Below, piece after piece: positions 27,430 through 36,646 of a DNA stretch of 64,000 nt. Within the stretch, counting starts at the first letter, position 1, and each line of letters opens with the position of its first letter. A program made the translations under genes and the position numbers. Where the stretch lies: positions 62,001-126,000 of the forward strand of contig JAHBXK010000004.1 of assembly GCA_019636535.1 (NCBI GenBank). Reading direction: 5' to 3'. Origin of the DNA: Phycisphaeraceae bacterium (GTDB lineage: Bacteria > Planctomycetota > Phycisphaerae > Phycisphaerales > UBA1924). The notes below the pieces were generated by a model. It saw nothing but the letters and a program-made list of their open reading frames with translations. It was not told the DNA's origin and made no database searches.

Positions 27430-27783
27430 TCGACAGTCGATTCGACAACCGGTACGAACACCTTTGCGGTGTGCGGGCCGTGTGTGCGCACTCATCGCGC
27501 GAGATTCGGGCAACTTCCTGCGTTCCGAAACGTATTGGGAGAGACAAGGCGGCTACGGAGCGCTGAGGGGCGATGGGGTGGCCAGATGCGGGCACCGGCA
27601 CCGGCCGCCGCGGAGAGAGCACCCGCCGGGCGATCACAGGGTTGGGCAATGTTCGCTACACTGGCGTCTTGCCGGGCAGAGACCGCGCCCTTCGACGCCC
27701 ACGCACGCCCTACGCCTCATCGCGGCCACCCCCTCCCCCCCCTCCCCCGCCCACCAGCAACACCACCACGAACACTCCCCTTC
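27430..27783 (+). other. 354-bp gap before exbB with pyrimidine-rich leader
   Basis: No gene is supported. A candidate promoter (27633-27662) lies in it. The 60 bases before exbB are strongly C-rich (runs of seven to eight C), which would make an unstructured leader on the transcript. Confidence 0.3.
27633..27662 (+). promoter_or_regulatory. Candidate promoter for the exbB-exbD-exbD operon
   Basis: ATCACA (27633-27638, 4 of 6 consensus), 18-base spacer, TACACT (27657-27662, 4 of 6). The leader would be about 115 bases. Confidence 0.35.
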
Positions 27784-28713
27784 ATGGATGAATCGATGAC
27801 GACGACACGCATGTCCGGGACGCTCCGACGCCGAACGCGCACGCCTCAGCAAGCCCGAAGATTGTGGTGGGTCCGTGTCTTGGCGTGCGTGGCCCTCGTG
27901 GCAACGCTCTCGCTCGTTGCGGCGCCGGTGCTGGCGCAGGCAAACGGGGGCGGCGGCGGGGCACCGCCGGCGAACGCGCTGGTCAGCGACGCGGGGCGGG
28001 TGTCGCTGTTCTCGCTGTTCCAGCAGTCGTTCGACCTGTTCACGATCCTGCTGGTGATCGGGTCGCTGGCGGGGTGGACGATCATCTTCATCTGCTTCCT
28101 GGAGGTTCGCAAGAACAACATCGCGCCGGAGGAGCCGGTGCAGATCATCTCGGAACTGATCGCCAAGCAGCGCTGGGGCGAACTGCGGCAGTTCGTCACG
28201 GAGGACGATGCGCTGGTGAGCAAGGCGCTGCGAGCGGCGATCCACGTGCCGAGCGACGACAAGGAGGCGGTCCGCGATGCGGCGGAGATGGCCGCGAGCG
28301 AGGAGTGCTCGCGCTGGTTCCGCAAGATCGAGCCGCTGAACGTGCTGGGGAACATCGGCCCGCTGCTGGGCCTTGCGGGGACGGTGTGGGGGATGATCCT
28401 GGCGTTCGCGGCGCTGCAGTCGAGCCAGGGGCAGGCGTCGCCGGCGATCCTGTCGGGCGGCATCGCCAAGGCGCTCTTCCACACGCTGCTGGGGCTGATG
28501 CTCGCCGTGCCGTGCCTGACGGTGTTCGGGCTGTACCGCTCGTTCATCGACAAACTCTGCACGCGGGCGATGGTGGTGGCGGGCGAGTTCGTGGAACTGC
28601 TGCCGCGCGACCCGCGCGTGCGGATGGCGCTGGGCGGGGCGGGCGGCGGGGCGGGTGCGCAACAGGCTCGGCCCGTGCAGGGCGGCGGGCCTTCGCCGCA
28701 GCCCAGGGCGTGA
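27784..28713 (+). CDS. exbB: MotA/TolQ/ExbB proton-channel family protein
   Basis: 309 residues. A cleavable signal or first helix (VLACVALVATLSLVAAPVLA) precedes three membrane helices: about SFDLFTILLVIGSLAGWTII, VLGNIGPLLGLAGTVWGMIL and ALFHTLLGLMLAVPCLTVF. The cytoplasmic loop between the first two is the large helical domain of ExbB/TolQ. The GLLGTV-like segment (LLGLAGTVWGM) lines the proton path. With the two downstream ExbD proteins it forms the proton-driven motor that energises outer-membrane uptake or keeps the envelope stable. No TonB or TolA partner is in the window. The start is ATG 27784 or 27796; neither has a strong ribosome binding site. Confidence 0.9.
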   Translation: MDESMTTTRMSGTLRRRTRTPQQARRLWWVRVLACVALVATLSLVAAPVLAQANGGGGGAPPANALVSDAGRVSLFSLFQQSFDLFTILLVIGSLAGWTIIFICFLEVRKNNIAPEEPVQIISELIAKQRWGELRQFVTEDDALVSKALRAAIHVPSDDKEAVRDAAEMAASEECSRWFRKIEPLNVLGNIGPLLGLAGTVWGMILAFAALQSSQGQASPAILSGGIAKALFHTLLGLMLAVPCLTVFGLYRSFIDKLCTRAMVVAGEFVELLPRDPRVRMALGGAGGGAGAQQARPVQGGGPSPQPRA

Positions 28714-28772
28714 CGACGATGCGCGGTGTGACGGCGTGACTCAGACGACGGACGACGGGGCCGGACCGGACC

Positions 28773-29252
28773 ATGCGACGACGATCGATCACAGGCTCGC
28801 ACGCGATGCACGAGGGCGTTAACGCGACGCCGCTCATCGACGTCGTGATGTGCCTGATCATCTTCTTCCTGCTCGTGGGCAAGCTGGCGAGCGACCGCGG
28901 CGCTGCCGTGCGATTGCCCGACTCGCTGAGCGGTCGGGAGGAGCAGGCCGCTTCGGTGCTCGTGGTCACGATCTCGCAGTTGCCGGACAGGCCGATCGCG
29001 ACCGGGGTTGCGACGCCGGGCGAGGCGGGGTGGGCGTCGCTGGGCGTGAGCGTGCAGGCCGACGGCGCAACGATCGTTGACGCCAAGGGGTTGGAGTCGG
29101 CGGTTCGGGCAGCGCTCGCGCAGGACGCGGGCGTGTCGATCCAACTGCGCGCCGACCGCGATCTGCCGTTCGGCGTGGTTGAGCCGGTGCTGCGGTCGTT
29201 CGGGAATGCGGGGGCCAAGTCGGTGCGCTTCGCCGCGGAGAAGCAGCCATGA
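28773..29252 (+). CDS. exbD: ExbD/TolR family protein (first copy)
   Basis: 159 residues. The single membrane helix carries the family signature VNATPLIDVVMCLIIFFLLV, with the essential Asp of the proton path. The periplasmic part (about 45-159) has the usual end VVEPVLRSFGNAGAKSVRFA. It lies 59 bases after exbB and overlaps the second exbD by four bases (ATGA). An ATG at 28806 (MHEGVNATPLID) is an alternative start. Confidence 0.92.
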   Translation: MRRRSITGSHAMHEGVNATPLIDVVMCLIIFFLLVGKLASDRGAAVRLPDSLSGREEQAASVLVVTISQLPDRPIATGVATPGEAGWASLGVSVQADGATIVDAKGLESAVRAALAQDAGVSIQLRADRDLPFGVVEPVLRSFGNAGAKSVRFAAEKQP

Positions 29253-29791
29253 GCGCCCGATCGCGACACAGGGTCGCAGCGCTGCAGCGGCGCGATGCGC
29301 TGCACAGCTACTCGATGCACTTCGGGCCGAACATGACCCCGATGGTGGACGTGGTGATGGTGATCCTGATCTTCTTCATGGCGTCGGCGGCCTTCATGGG
29401 CGACGAGTGGTTCCTGCGGGCGGCGATCCCGTTCGAGTTCGGCCGCGGAACCGCGACGGACCGCGCGGCCGATCCGCTTGAGATCCCTCCGGATCGACTA
29501 GAGGTCGTGATGGAGACCGACGGCGCCGGACGCACGCTGGTCTCGTTCCTCGAGATCGCGGGAGGCTCGATCGAGCAATTCGAACGGCGCGTGGGCGCTT
29601 TCCCGCGGAGCGCTGAGACGGCGAACCTCGAGGTGGTGATCAAGGCGGCGCCGGGGGTGCCGTACCGCGAGGTCATCCGCGTTCACTCGGCGCTCGACCG
29701 CGCGGGGGTGGTGAAGATCGGCGTGTCGGTAAAGCAAGCACCGGCACCGGGCGCGGGGACGGGCGGATCGCCGGCGTTGCCGACGCCGTGA
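29249..29791 (+). CDS. exbD: ExbD/TolR family protein (second copy)
   Basis: 180 residues. The N-terminal helix reads NMTPMVDVVMVILIFFMASA with the conserved Asp, followed by a periplasmic domain with VPYREVIRVHSALDRAGVVKIGVSV. The C-terminal 18 residues are Pro/Gly/Ala-rich. The four-base ATGA overlap shows translational coupling with the first copy. Two non-identical ExbD proteins next to one ExbB are common in planctomycetes and suggest a mixed ExbD dimer within the pore (inference). Confidence 0.92.
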   Translation: MSARSRHRVAALQRRDALHSYSMHFGPNMTPMVDVVMVILIFFMASAAFMGDEWFLRAAIPFEFGRGTATDRAADPLEIPPDRLEVVMETDGAGRTLVSFLEIAGGSIEQFERRVGAFPRSAETANLEVVIKAAPGVPYREVIRVHSALDRAGVVKIGVSVKQAPAPGAGTGGSPALPTP

Positions 29792-29800
29792 GCGTTTGTC

Positions 29801-29820
29801 ACGAACACGGCGTGTTTCGT
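29801..29820. terminator. Imperfect hairpin between convergent exbD and FKBP genes
   Basis: ACGAACAC and GTGTTTCGT pair with one bulged base around a GGC-C loop. It fills almost all of the 30-base gap between two convergent stop codons. No T-run of note. Confidence 0.3.
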
Positions 29821-29821
29821 T

Positions 29822-30583
29822 CTACTTGTTCTGGTCTTCCTGCTCGGGCTTGGCGGCCGGAGCGGGTGACGCGGCGGGCGGCGAAGCCGGCATGGGGATC
29901 CGCGCGTCGAGCAACTCAATCTCGTACGTCAAGACCGTGCCGGGGCGGACGATCCAGCCGTCTTCATCGACCGGCACGCCCGGGGCTGGCCCGTCGGGAC
30001 CGACCCGGCGGCCCGTGAAACCGAAGCCCATCGCGGGCGGGATGATGAGCCGGCGGAGGCCGCCGACGCGCATGCCCGGAATGCCCTCGCGCCAGCCGGG
30101 CATGGCCCGGGGCAGAGGTACGGAGGGCGCTGACTCGTTCGAGTGTGACTCCTCCCACTGCACGCCGTTGGGAAGGAACGCACGGTGGCGGAACGTGATG
30201 GTTGCGCCGGGGAGGCAGACGGCGCCCTCGCCGATACGCAGGTCCTCGATCACTAGGCCGTTGGTGCGTTCGAAGCGCTGCACGACGGGAGACGTGCTGG
30301 GACGCGGGCCGGTGGAAGCCGCGGCGGGACGATCGGCAGCGCCGGATGGGATGGCTGCTTGCGTGCCCGTGGAGGCCGGCTGCGTGCCGGAGGGAGTGAT
30401 GTCGGTCACAACCACGGCTGGTCGCTCTTCGCGGGGCGCTGGGCGGGCAGAGCCATCGCCGTTGGATTCACAGCCGGTGATGAGCCCGGCCGCGAGGCAA
30501 GCGGGCAGCACGGCACCGACGATTCTGGCGACAAATCGGGTCGAGCCGGCGTGAGGCTGGTGAACGGCGGTGGGAAGAGGCAT
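29822..30583 (-). CDS. Lipoprotein FKBP-type peptidyl-prolyl isomerase
   Basis: 253 residues. The signal peptide ends in the lipobox LITG-C38, so it is anchored to a membrane on the outer side. Residues 45-105 are a Pro/Ser/Thr linker. The FKBP domain (about 108-235) shows GLVIEDLRIGEGA, GATITFRHRAFLPNG, MPGWREGIPGMRVGGLRRLIIPPAMGFG and LTYEIELLD, with the usual active-site Tyr/Phe/Trp positions largely kept. A loop of about 20 residues (RRVGPDGPAPGVPVDEDG) is inserted before the last strand. The C-terminal tail is Ala/Pro-rich. It would catalyse cis-trans isomerisation at proline in exported proteins. The ATG has an AGGA nine bases upstream. Confidence 0.9.
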   Translation of the reverse strand: MPLPTAVHQPHAGSTRFVARIVGAVLPACLAAGLITGCESNGDGSARPAPREERPAVVVTDITPSGTQPASTGTQAAIPSGAADRPAAASTGPRPSTSPVVQRFERTNGLVIEDLRIGEGAVCLPGATITFRHRAFLPNGVQWEESHSNESAPSVPLPRAMPGWREGIPGMRVGGLRRLIIPPAMGFGFTGRRVGPDGPAPGVPVDEDGWIVRPGTVLTYEIELLDARIPMPASPPAASPAPAAKPEQEDQNK

Positions 30584-30753
30584 GCTCGGGTTCCTCGATG
30601 GTGCTGGTGCTTACGGCGCAGCCGCGATTGGCGGCAGATTGTCAACACGGCGGGCCGGGCACTGTCCATTGTTTCGTTCGTACGAAGCGGCTCGGCGTTC
30701 GGACACGGGGAATATGCCCGCTTATCGGAATACGGATCGACGTTCGCGGCCAC

Positions 30754-30759
30754 TACAGT
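30754..30759 (+). promoter_or_regulatory. TACAGT, candidate -10 box for leaderless pdxA
   Basis: TACAGT ends five bases before the pdxA ATG at 30765. No ribosome binding site is seen. Confidence 0.45.
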
Positions 30760-30764
30760 GAGCC

Positions 30765-32021
30765 ATGCGCCGTGAAGACGACATGCCCGGTTCGGGTGAT
30801 GCCGCGGCACCCCCGCCTCGGGTGGTGATTGTCACGCTCGGCGACCCGATGGGGATCGGGCCTGAGATCACCGCCAAAGCGCTCGCGGGACCGGCGGGGC
30901 GGGCGCTGATGTCGCAACCGGGGATGCGGGTGGTGCTCATCGGCGATGAGGCGAGCCTGTGCCACGCTGCGGAGAGGATGGGGGAGGCGGGGGTGGGGGC
31001 GGTGTTGAGGGGGGCGGGGGGAGCGGCACCGGTCTGGACTGTGACGGACGCGAGCCGGGAATTGGGTCGTGCATGGATGCACGGCAAGGCGGACGTATCG
31101 GGGCACATGGCATCGGTGTTGCGAGGGCACGCGCCGGGGGAGGCGCTGCTGCTGCCGCTGGAGTGTGTGCGGCACTCGCCACCGGAGTTGCCCGGACCGA
31201 GCGCGTGGGGCGGACGCGTTTCGTTCGAGGCGGTGGACCTGGCGATCGCCGTTGCGCGGGCCGCGCGTGCGACGGGCGGTGAACGCGGGTACGCGATCGT
31301 GACCGCGCCGATCAGCAAGACGGCGTGGCGGCTGGCGAGGGAAGAGGCCGAGACGGATGCGGTTCGCGAGCGGATGGGGTCCGCTGCGCGGTGGCCGCAC
31401 GGGTTTCCGGGGCACACGGAATTGCTCGCCGAGCGGTTCGAGGCGCCGGAGAGCGGGATGATGTTCTTTGGGCCGTCGATGCGGGTGGCGCTGGCGACGG
31501 TGCACGTGCCGCTGCGCGAGGTGGGGTGCGTGTTGCAGCACGATCCGGAGCGTGTGCTGCGCGCGATCAGGCTGGCGAGCAAGGGGTGCGCGATGGCGGG
31601 CGTGCCGAGGCCGCGGATCGCGGTCTGCGGAGTGAACCCGCACGCGGGCGAGGGGGGATTGCTCGGCGATGAGGACGAGCATCTGGTTGCGCCGCAGGTG
31701 CTGCTCGCGCAGCGCGAGGGGATCGATGCGCACGGGCCGCTGCCGGCGGACACGCTGTTTGGGCGGGCGATACTGAAGGATGGCCGGCGCGTGAAGGACG
31801 ACGGCTTCGACGCGGTGGTGGCGATGTACCACGACCAGGGGCTGATCCCCTGCAAACTGGTGGACGGCTACCGGGCGGTGAACGTGACGGTGGGATTGCC
31901 GGAGGGAATCATCCGCACATCACCCGCGCACGGCACGGCGTACGACATCGCTGGGAGGAACGCGGCGAATCCTGAGTCGATGGTGGAGGCGATTCGCGCA
32001 TCGGGCTTGCTGGTAGTTTGA
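30765..32021 (+). CDS. pdxA: 4-hydroxythreonine-4-phosphate dehydrogenase
   Basis: 418 residues. PdxA oxidises 4-phosphohydroxy-L-threonine in the DXP-dependent pyridoxal 5'-phosphate pathway, with NAD(P)+ and a divalent metal. The family marks are GDPMGIGPEI near the N-terminus, TAPISKTA, FPGHTELLAERF, CGVNPHAGEGGLLGDEDE, YHDQGLIPCKL and RTSPAHGTAYDIAG. The metal-binding His residues sit in the GHTE, YHDQ and PAHGTA segments. It is about 90 residues longer than the E. coli enzyme, mainly from a segment at about 95-165 rich in Arg and Gly. No pdxJ is nearby. It converges on the M1 peptidase gene. Confidence 0.94.
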   Translation: MRREDDMPGSGDAAAPPPRVVIVTLGDPMGIGPEITAKALAGPAGRALMSQPGMRVVLIGDEASLCHAAERMGEAGVGAVLRGAGGAAPVWTVTDASRELGRAWMHGKADVSGHMASVLRGHAPGEALLLPLECVRHSPPELPGPSAWGGRVSFEAVDLAIAVARAARATGGERGYAIVTAPISKTAWRLAREEAETDAVRERMGSAARWPHGFPGHTELLAERFEAPESGMMFFGPSMRVALATVHVPLREVGCVLQHDPERVLRAIRLASKGCAMAGVPRPRIAVCGVNPHAGEGGLLGDEDEHLVAPQVLLAQREGIDAHGPLPADTLFGRAILKDGRRVKDDGFDAVVAMYHDQGLIPCKLVDGYRAVNVTVGLPEGIIRTSPAHGTAYDIAGRNAANPESMVEAIRASGLLVV

Positions 32022-32031
32022 ATTGGCAATG

Positions 32032-32052
32032 TCCGCCACGTGAAGTGGCGGA
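32032..32052. terminator. Hairpin between convergent pdxA and M1 peptidase
   Basis: Perfect eight-base arms (TCCGCCAC and GTGGCGGA) around a five-base loop, placed between the two stop codons at 32021 and 32060. No T-run follows on either strand, so termination is plausible rather than sure. Confidence 0.45.
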
Positions 32053-32059
32053 TACCGCA

Positions 32060-34207
32060 TCACCTCCACACGTTGTTCCGCCTGTTCACATCCGGAAACA
32101 CCCGATCCGGGTCGATCTCCAGGCGCTTGATCCGCCGGCCCTTGGTGTCCCACATGGTCTGCCATTCGTCGGCCTGGAACCAGGCCTCTACCGGGAGCAC
32201 CCGCCGCTCGGTTGAGCCGTCGGTGTAGGTGACGTCGTAGACGACCGGTGCGACCAGCCCGCCGAGGTTGCGGAAGGTGACGCGGGCGTTTCGCCCCCCC
32301 ATCCCGCCAAGGTCGCCCGACGACCCGCCGGGCTGCATGACCGTGGTAACGGCCTGATCGAGCATGCCGGTCTCGTAGAACCAGCCGCGCCAGAACCACG
32401 ACAGGTCCTCGCCCGTCACGTCCTCGATCGTGCGGAAGAAGTCCCACGGGCGCGGGCTCTTGAAGGCCCAGCGGCGGATGTACTCGCGGAAGGCCTCGTC
32501 GAAGCGCTCGTGGCCGAGGATACCCTCGCGGAGGAAGGCCAGTGCCACGGCGGGCTTGGCGTACTGCGACTTGCCGAGCATCCGCGGCAGGAGGCGGTCG
32601 GGCATGGTCTCCACCGGCTGTATCCACGGCTCGGGGTGGCGCTCGGCGAAGTCGGCGATCTCGAGTTTGGGGATCCTGTCCGGGTAGCGCTCGAAGTCGG
32701 CGTAGATGTTGATGAACGAGCACAGCCCCTCGTCCATCCAGGCGTGCCGCCGCTCGTCGGTGTTGACCATCATCGGGAACCAGGTGTGCCCGATCTCGTG
32801 GGTCGTCACGTACCACAGGCCGTACTCGTCCTGGTCCTCGTTACAGAAGACGATCTGCGGGTACTCCATGCCGCCGACTATGCCCGAGACGTTGGTCGCG
32901 GTCGGGTAGGGGTACGCGCTCCACATCTTCGAGTAGTGCCGGACCGAGTCGCGGACCATCCGCGTGCTGCCGCCGCCCGGGTGCGCTGGCCCCCAGAGTG
33001 CGCGGCTTTCGCGCGGGTAGAACGACTGGCAGAGCACACCGCCGTCGGGCCGGGCGCTCGAAAGGTCGTGCGCGGCGGGGTTGGACTGGGTGATTTCCTC
33101 GTTCGGCAGAGTGCAGGCGTCCCACTGGAACGCACGGCTCGTCGCCCACGCGAACGTGCGGCACTGAGAAGCCATGAACCGCCACGTCCGCCGCTGGTCC
33201 TTGAGCGCATCGCGGTTGCCGATCTCTTCGATCGAGCGGATCACCACCGGCTCCGCGCTCGACCGGGCCTGACTGAGCCGGCTCAACTCGCTCTCGAGCA
33301 GGACCTCCTGCGCGTTGGTCAGCACGCCGGTGGCGGCGACGATGTGGTCGCCCGGCACGGTGATCGACACGTCGTATGTTCCGAAGTCGGTGTAAAACTC
33401 ACCCTCACCCAGGTACGGCAGCGTGTTCCACCCGTGCACGTCGTCGTACTTGGCCAGGGCGGGGAACCACTGGGCGATCTGGTAGACCGCGCCGTCCTGG
33501 CAGCGCCGGATGCCCATGCGGTCGGAGCCGAACTCGGGGACGACGAAGGAGTAGGCGATCGTGAACTCGATGCGGCCTCCCCGGCCGGGGATCGGCGACC
33601 GCGGCTTGAGCCGGCCGAGCGTGCCGCGCTCGTCGAACTCGAGCGCGTTGCCCGTGGCGTCGATCACGCGCTCGATCGTAAAACCGCCGGTGATCTCGTT
33701 CTTGGAGCGGAAGCGATCGCCCGGCCGGGCCAGGCGTGTGCCGATCGAGTCCTCGCGGTAGAGGTTCTGCTCCAGATGCACCCAGACTTCGCGGAGGGTG
33801 TCGGGCGAGTGATTCGTGTACGCGACCGTGCAGGTCGCCCGGACAGTTCGTGAAGTCTCGTCAAAGTCGGCGTCGATGCGGTACGACGCCTCGTTCTGCC
33901 AGTAGGCGTGTCCGGGCATCCCGCGTGCGGTTCGCATGTCGTTGGGCGCGGGCCACGGCAACGAGGAGAAGACCGTTTCCTTGCCGCGCGGCCCGGGCGT
34001 GCGGACGCGGGGCAGCGACTCGTCCCGGTCCCGCCGCGCGCTCTCGGCCGATTCCGGGTTGGCCTGCGTGGCGCCGGACGGTCCGGCGCACGACCCCGCG
34101 AGCAAGAACGCCCCCGCCGCGGCGGCGGCCAACGCGCGAACCCAAACCCCCGCCGCCATCCTCACCTTCAACCCAACTCGCCCGCGGTGCATCTCGCCGG
34201 TGTCCAT
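32060..34207 (-). CDS. Secreted M1-family aminopeptidase-like metallopeptidase
   Basis: 715 residues. An N-terminal export signal (LAAAAAGAFLLAGSC, possibly a lipoprotein signal with an atypical box) leads to the M1 N-terminal beta domain (SYRIDADFDETSRTVRATCT). The catalytic domain has the gluzincin site H470-E471-x2-H474-x18-E493 in HEIGHTWFPMMVNTDERRHA with MDEGL. The substrate-recognition motif is GGMEYP instead of the usual GxMEN. The last 100 residues include RRWAFKSPRPWDFFRTIEDV, the usual helical end. It should trim peptides from the N-terminus outside the cytoplasm. ATG 34207 has AAGGAA nine bases upstream. It is followed upstream by comM, with a gap of 120 bases and no sign of one operon. 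Confidence 0.9.
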   Translation of the reverse strand: MDTGEMHRGRVGLKVRMAAGVWVRALAAAAAGAFLLAGSCAGPSGATQANPESAESARRDRDESLPRVRTPGPRGKETVFSSLPWPAPNDMRTARGMPGHAYWQNEASYRIDADFDETSRTVRATCTVAYTNHSPDTLREVWVHLEQNLYREDSIGTRLARPGDRFRSKNEITGGFTIERVIDATGNALEFDERGTLGRLKPRSPIPGRGGRIEFTIAYSFVVPEFGSDRMGIRRCQDGAVYQIAQWFPALAKYDDVHGWNTLPYLGEGEFYTDFGTYDVSITVPGDHIVAATGVLTNAQEVLLESELSRLSQARSSAEPVVIRSIEEIGNRDALKDQRRTWRFMASQCRTFAWATSRAFQWDACTLPNEEITQSNPAAHDLSSARPDGGVLCQSFYPRESRALWGPAHPGGGSTRMVRDSVRHYSKMWSAYPYPTATNVSGIVGGMEYPQIVFCNEDQDEYGLWYVTTHEIGHTWFPMMVNTDERRHAWMDEGLCSFINIYADFERYPDRIPKLEIADFAERHPEPWIQPVETMPDRLLPRMLGKSQYAKPAVALAFLREGILGHERFDEAFREYIRRWAFKSPRPWDFFRTIEDVTGEDLSWFWRGWFYETGMLDQAVTTVMQPGGSSGDLGGMGGRNARVTFRNLGGLVAPVVYDVTYTDGSTERRVLPVEAWFQADEWQTMWDTKGRRIKRLEIDPDRVFPDVNRRNNVWR

Positions 34208-34327
34208 CACGTGTCGTTCCTTCGTTCTGGCTTCGTACCCCGGCCGGGCTGTGCGATCCGCTCCGGCCGTATCCGATCGAACCCGTGCATTGTTGGTGAT
34301 CAGTTCTCCGACGCGCTCGGCGCGTGA

Positions 34328-35995
34328 CTAACTCTTGCGATCCAGCAGGCGGTAACTCACCGCCTCGGCGACGTGAGGCACGCCGACCGATTCGCTGCCG
34401 TCGATGTCGGCGATGGTCCGCGCAACGCGGCGGATCTTGTCGTAGGCACGGGCGCTCAGTCCCAGTTCGGCCATCGCCTGCGCGAGCACCGTTCTGGCCT
34501 CGTCGCTCATGGGGGCAACCTTGTCGAGTTGCTTGCCGCTGAGCCGGGCGTTCGGGACGCCGCCGGTCTGCGGGCGCAAGCGCTGAACGTGCCGGGCTTT
34601 GAGCACGGACTCTCGCATCTGGGCGCTGGTCGTGCCGCGCGGCTCGCCCGAGAGTTGCTTGAACGGCACGGCGTGCGCCTCCACGTGGATGTCGATGCGA
34701 TCGACCAGCGGGCCGGACAGGCGGGAGAGGTACCGGTCCATCGCCCGTCTGCCGAACTCGTCGACGGGCATGTCGCCCTTGGGTGTCGGGTTCATCGCGG
34801 CCACGAGCATGAAGCTCGCCGGGAACTTCACCGACGAGTGCGCCCGCGCGATGCTGACGCAGTGCTCTTCGAGCGGCTGGCGGAGCGTCTCGAGCACGGG
34901 GCGGGGGAACTCCGGCAACTCGTCGAGAAAGAGGACGCCGTGATGCGCGAGCGAGATCTCGCCGGGCCGCGGGATCATGCCGCCCCCGACGATCGCGGCG
35001 CTTGACGCGGTGTGGTGGGGCGACCGCACCGGCCGGACGGTGACCAGCCCGATCTGGTCCGGCCCGGTCGGCAGCATCCCCGCAGCGGAATAAACGCGCG
35101 TGACTTCGAGTGCCTCATCGGTCGTCATCGGCGGCAGGATGCCGGGCAATGCGCGGGCCATCATGGTCTTGCCCGTCCCCGCCGGGCCGAGCATGATCAG
35201 GTTGTGGCCGCCGGCCGCGGCGATCGTGATTGCCCGTTTCACCGACTCCTGCCCGCGCACGTCGGCGAAGTCGATCGACGCTTCGGCCGTTCGGAGCATC
35301 TCCGCCACGTCGACCGCCGGGTGCGGCCGGGCTTCGAGTTGTCCGTTCAGCAGCGCTGCCACTTCGGTCAGCGTGGCTACACCGATCGCGTCGACGCCCG
35401 GCACGACGGCCGCCTCCGGCGCGTTCTCGCGCGGCACGATCACCCCCGCCAGCCCGTGCGCCCGCGCCAGCGCCGCCATGGCAATCACGCCACGGATGGG
35501 TCGGACTCGACCGTCGAGCGCCAGTTCGCCCGCGAGCAGATATCGGCGCGGGTCGATCTCCAACGCCGTCGCCGCTTCCACCACCGGCGCCATCGGCGCG
35601 GCGGGCGACATCGTGCCCGAAGTCTCCGGCCGCAGATCGCTCGGCAACGACTCAACAAACGACGGCGATCGCCCGGACCCTGCCCGCTTGGCAGACGGCG
35701 GCGTGATCATCCCCATCGCGATGAGCATGCCCACCGCGATGGGCAGGTCGTAGAGCGGCCCTTCCTTCCGCACGTCCGCCGGGGCGAGGTTGATGAGCAC
35801 TCGACCGGCGGGGAACGTGTAACCGCTGTTCATGACGGCCGAGCGGACGCGCTCGATGGATTCCTTGACGGCGGTGTCCGGAAGACCAACGACGTCAGCG
35901 CGATTCTTCTCGCCGTGAAGATCAACGTCGATCTCAACCTCGCAAGGAAGCGCATCGATGCCATGCAGGAGATAGGAGTGGGCGCGAGCGAGCAT
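34328..35995 (-). CDS. comM: ComM/YifB-type Mg-chelatase-like AAA+ ATPase
   Basis: 555 residues. The N-terminal ChlI-like domain shows VDLHGEKNRADVVGLPDTAVKES and LINLAPADVRKEGPLYDLPIA. The AAA+ domain has Walker A LGPAGTGKTMMA, Walker B GVLFLDELPEF and the AMNPTPKGD segment, and the C-terminal helical domain ends AEAVSYRLLD. ComM is a bidirectional hexameric helicase that helps branch migration in natural transformation. An insert at about residues 100-135 (SAKRAGSGRSPSFVESL) is not usual. The zinc-like CPCG segment of some homologues is absent (NPTPKGD). No competence genes are near. Divergent from the receiver gene; the 230-base gap shows no clear promoter. Confidence 0.92.
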   Translation of the reverse strand: MLARAHSYLLHGIDALPCEVEIDVDLHGEKNRADVVGLPDTAVKESIERVRSAVMNSGYTFPAGRVLINLAPADVRKEGPLYDLPIAVGMLIAMGMITPPSAKRAGSGRSPSFVESLPSDLRPETSGTMSPAAPMAPVVEAATALEIDPRRYLLAGELALDGRVRPIRGVIAMAALARAHGLAGVIVPRENAPEAAVVPGVDAIGVATLTEVAALLNGQLEARPHPAVDVAEMLRTAEASIDFADVRGQESVKRAITIAAAGGHNLIMLGPAGTGKTMMARALPGILPPMTTDEALEVTRVYSAAGMLPTGPDQIGLVTVRPVRSPHHTASSAAIVGGGMIPRPGEISLAHHGVLFLDELPEFPRPVLETLRQPLEEHCVSIARAHSSVKFPASFMLVAAMNPTPKGDMPVDEFGRRAMDRYLSRLSGPLVDRIDIHVEAHAVPFKQLSGEPRGTTSAQMRESVLKARHVQRLRPQTGGVPNARLSGKQLDKVAPMSDEARTVLAQAMAELGLSARAYDKIRRVARTIADIDGSESVGVPHVAEAVSYRLLDRKS

Positions 35996-36225
35996 GGGGG
36001 GAGGAGGAGGGTGTGGGCGGCGAGGGGCGGACCGACAGAGGTCTCAACGGAGGGCAGCATAACAGATACCGATCGTTGCACAAGGGCCTACCAGCACGCG
36101 GAATCCCGGCGGAACTGGTCGCCCCGGCCCTTCAGTCGCACGCTAAAGCCGTCGATACACGCCGCAAGACCGTCAAAGTCGGAACTTGGCCCGACAGACG
36201 ACCTACGCACCGCACGGGGAACACC

Positions 36226-36597
36226 ATGAGGATCTTGCTCGTCGACGACTCGAAGACCATGAGGACGATCCAGCGGTCAGTGCTCGGGCAAATCGGCCAC
36301 TGGAACATCGAGGAAGCCGCAGGCAACGATGAAGCGCTCGCGAAAGCCCGGGCGACACGACCCGACCTCGTGCTGGTGGACCGCACCATGCCCGATTCCG
36401 ACGGTCCGACCGTGGTCAAGGCGCTGCGGCAGAACGGATGTCGGGCGACGGTGCTTCTGATGGTGACCGAATCGGAGAAGCCGGACGTGACCGAGGCGCT
36501 GCGTTGCGGCGCGGACGGGTACATCGTGAAACCGTTCACGCCCGAGCAGATCGACCAGCGGATCTCCGAGACGCTCGCCCATCGCGCTGCGGCTTGA
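36226..36597 (+). CDS. Stand-alone response-regulator receiver domain (CheY-like)
   Basis: 123 residues, a receiver domain and nothing else. The acidic pair is D7-D8, the phosphorylated Asp is D52 (LVDRTMPDSDG), the switch Thr is T81 (MVTES) and the Lys is K102 (IVKPF). It should be phosphorylated by a histidine kinase encoded elsewhere. With no output domain it acts by protein contact, as CheY or Spo0F do. ATG 36226 has a GGGGA five bases upstream. The next gene starts 49 bases later on the same strand and could be cotranscribed. Confidence 0.9.
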   Translation: MRILLVDDSKTMRTIQRSVLGQIGHWNIEEAAGNDEALAKARATRPDLVLVDRTMPDSDGPTVVKALRQNGCRATVLLMVTESEKPDVTEALRCGADGYIVKPFTPEQIDQRISETLAHRAAA

Positions 36598-36646
36598 ATG
36601 CCACACCGCTGGACAAGCGCCGCGATTTGGCACACAATGCCGACGA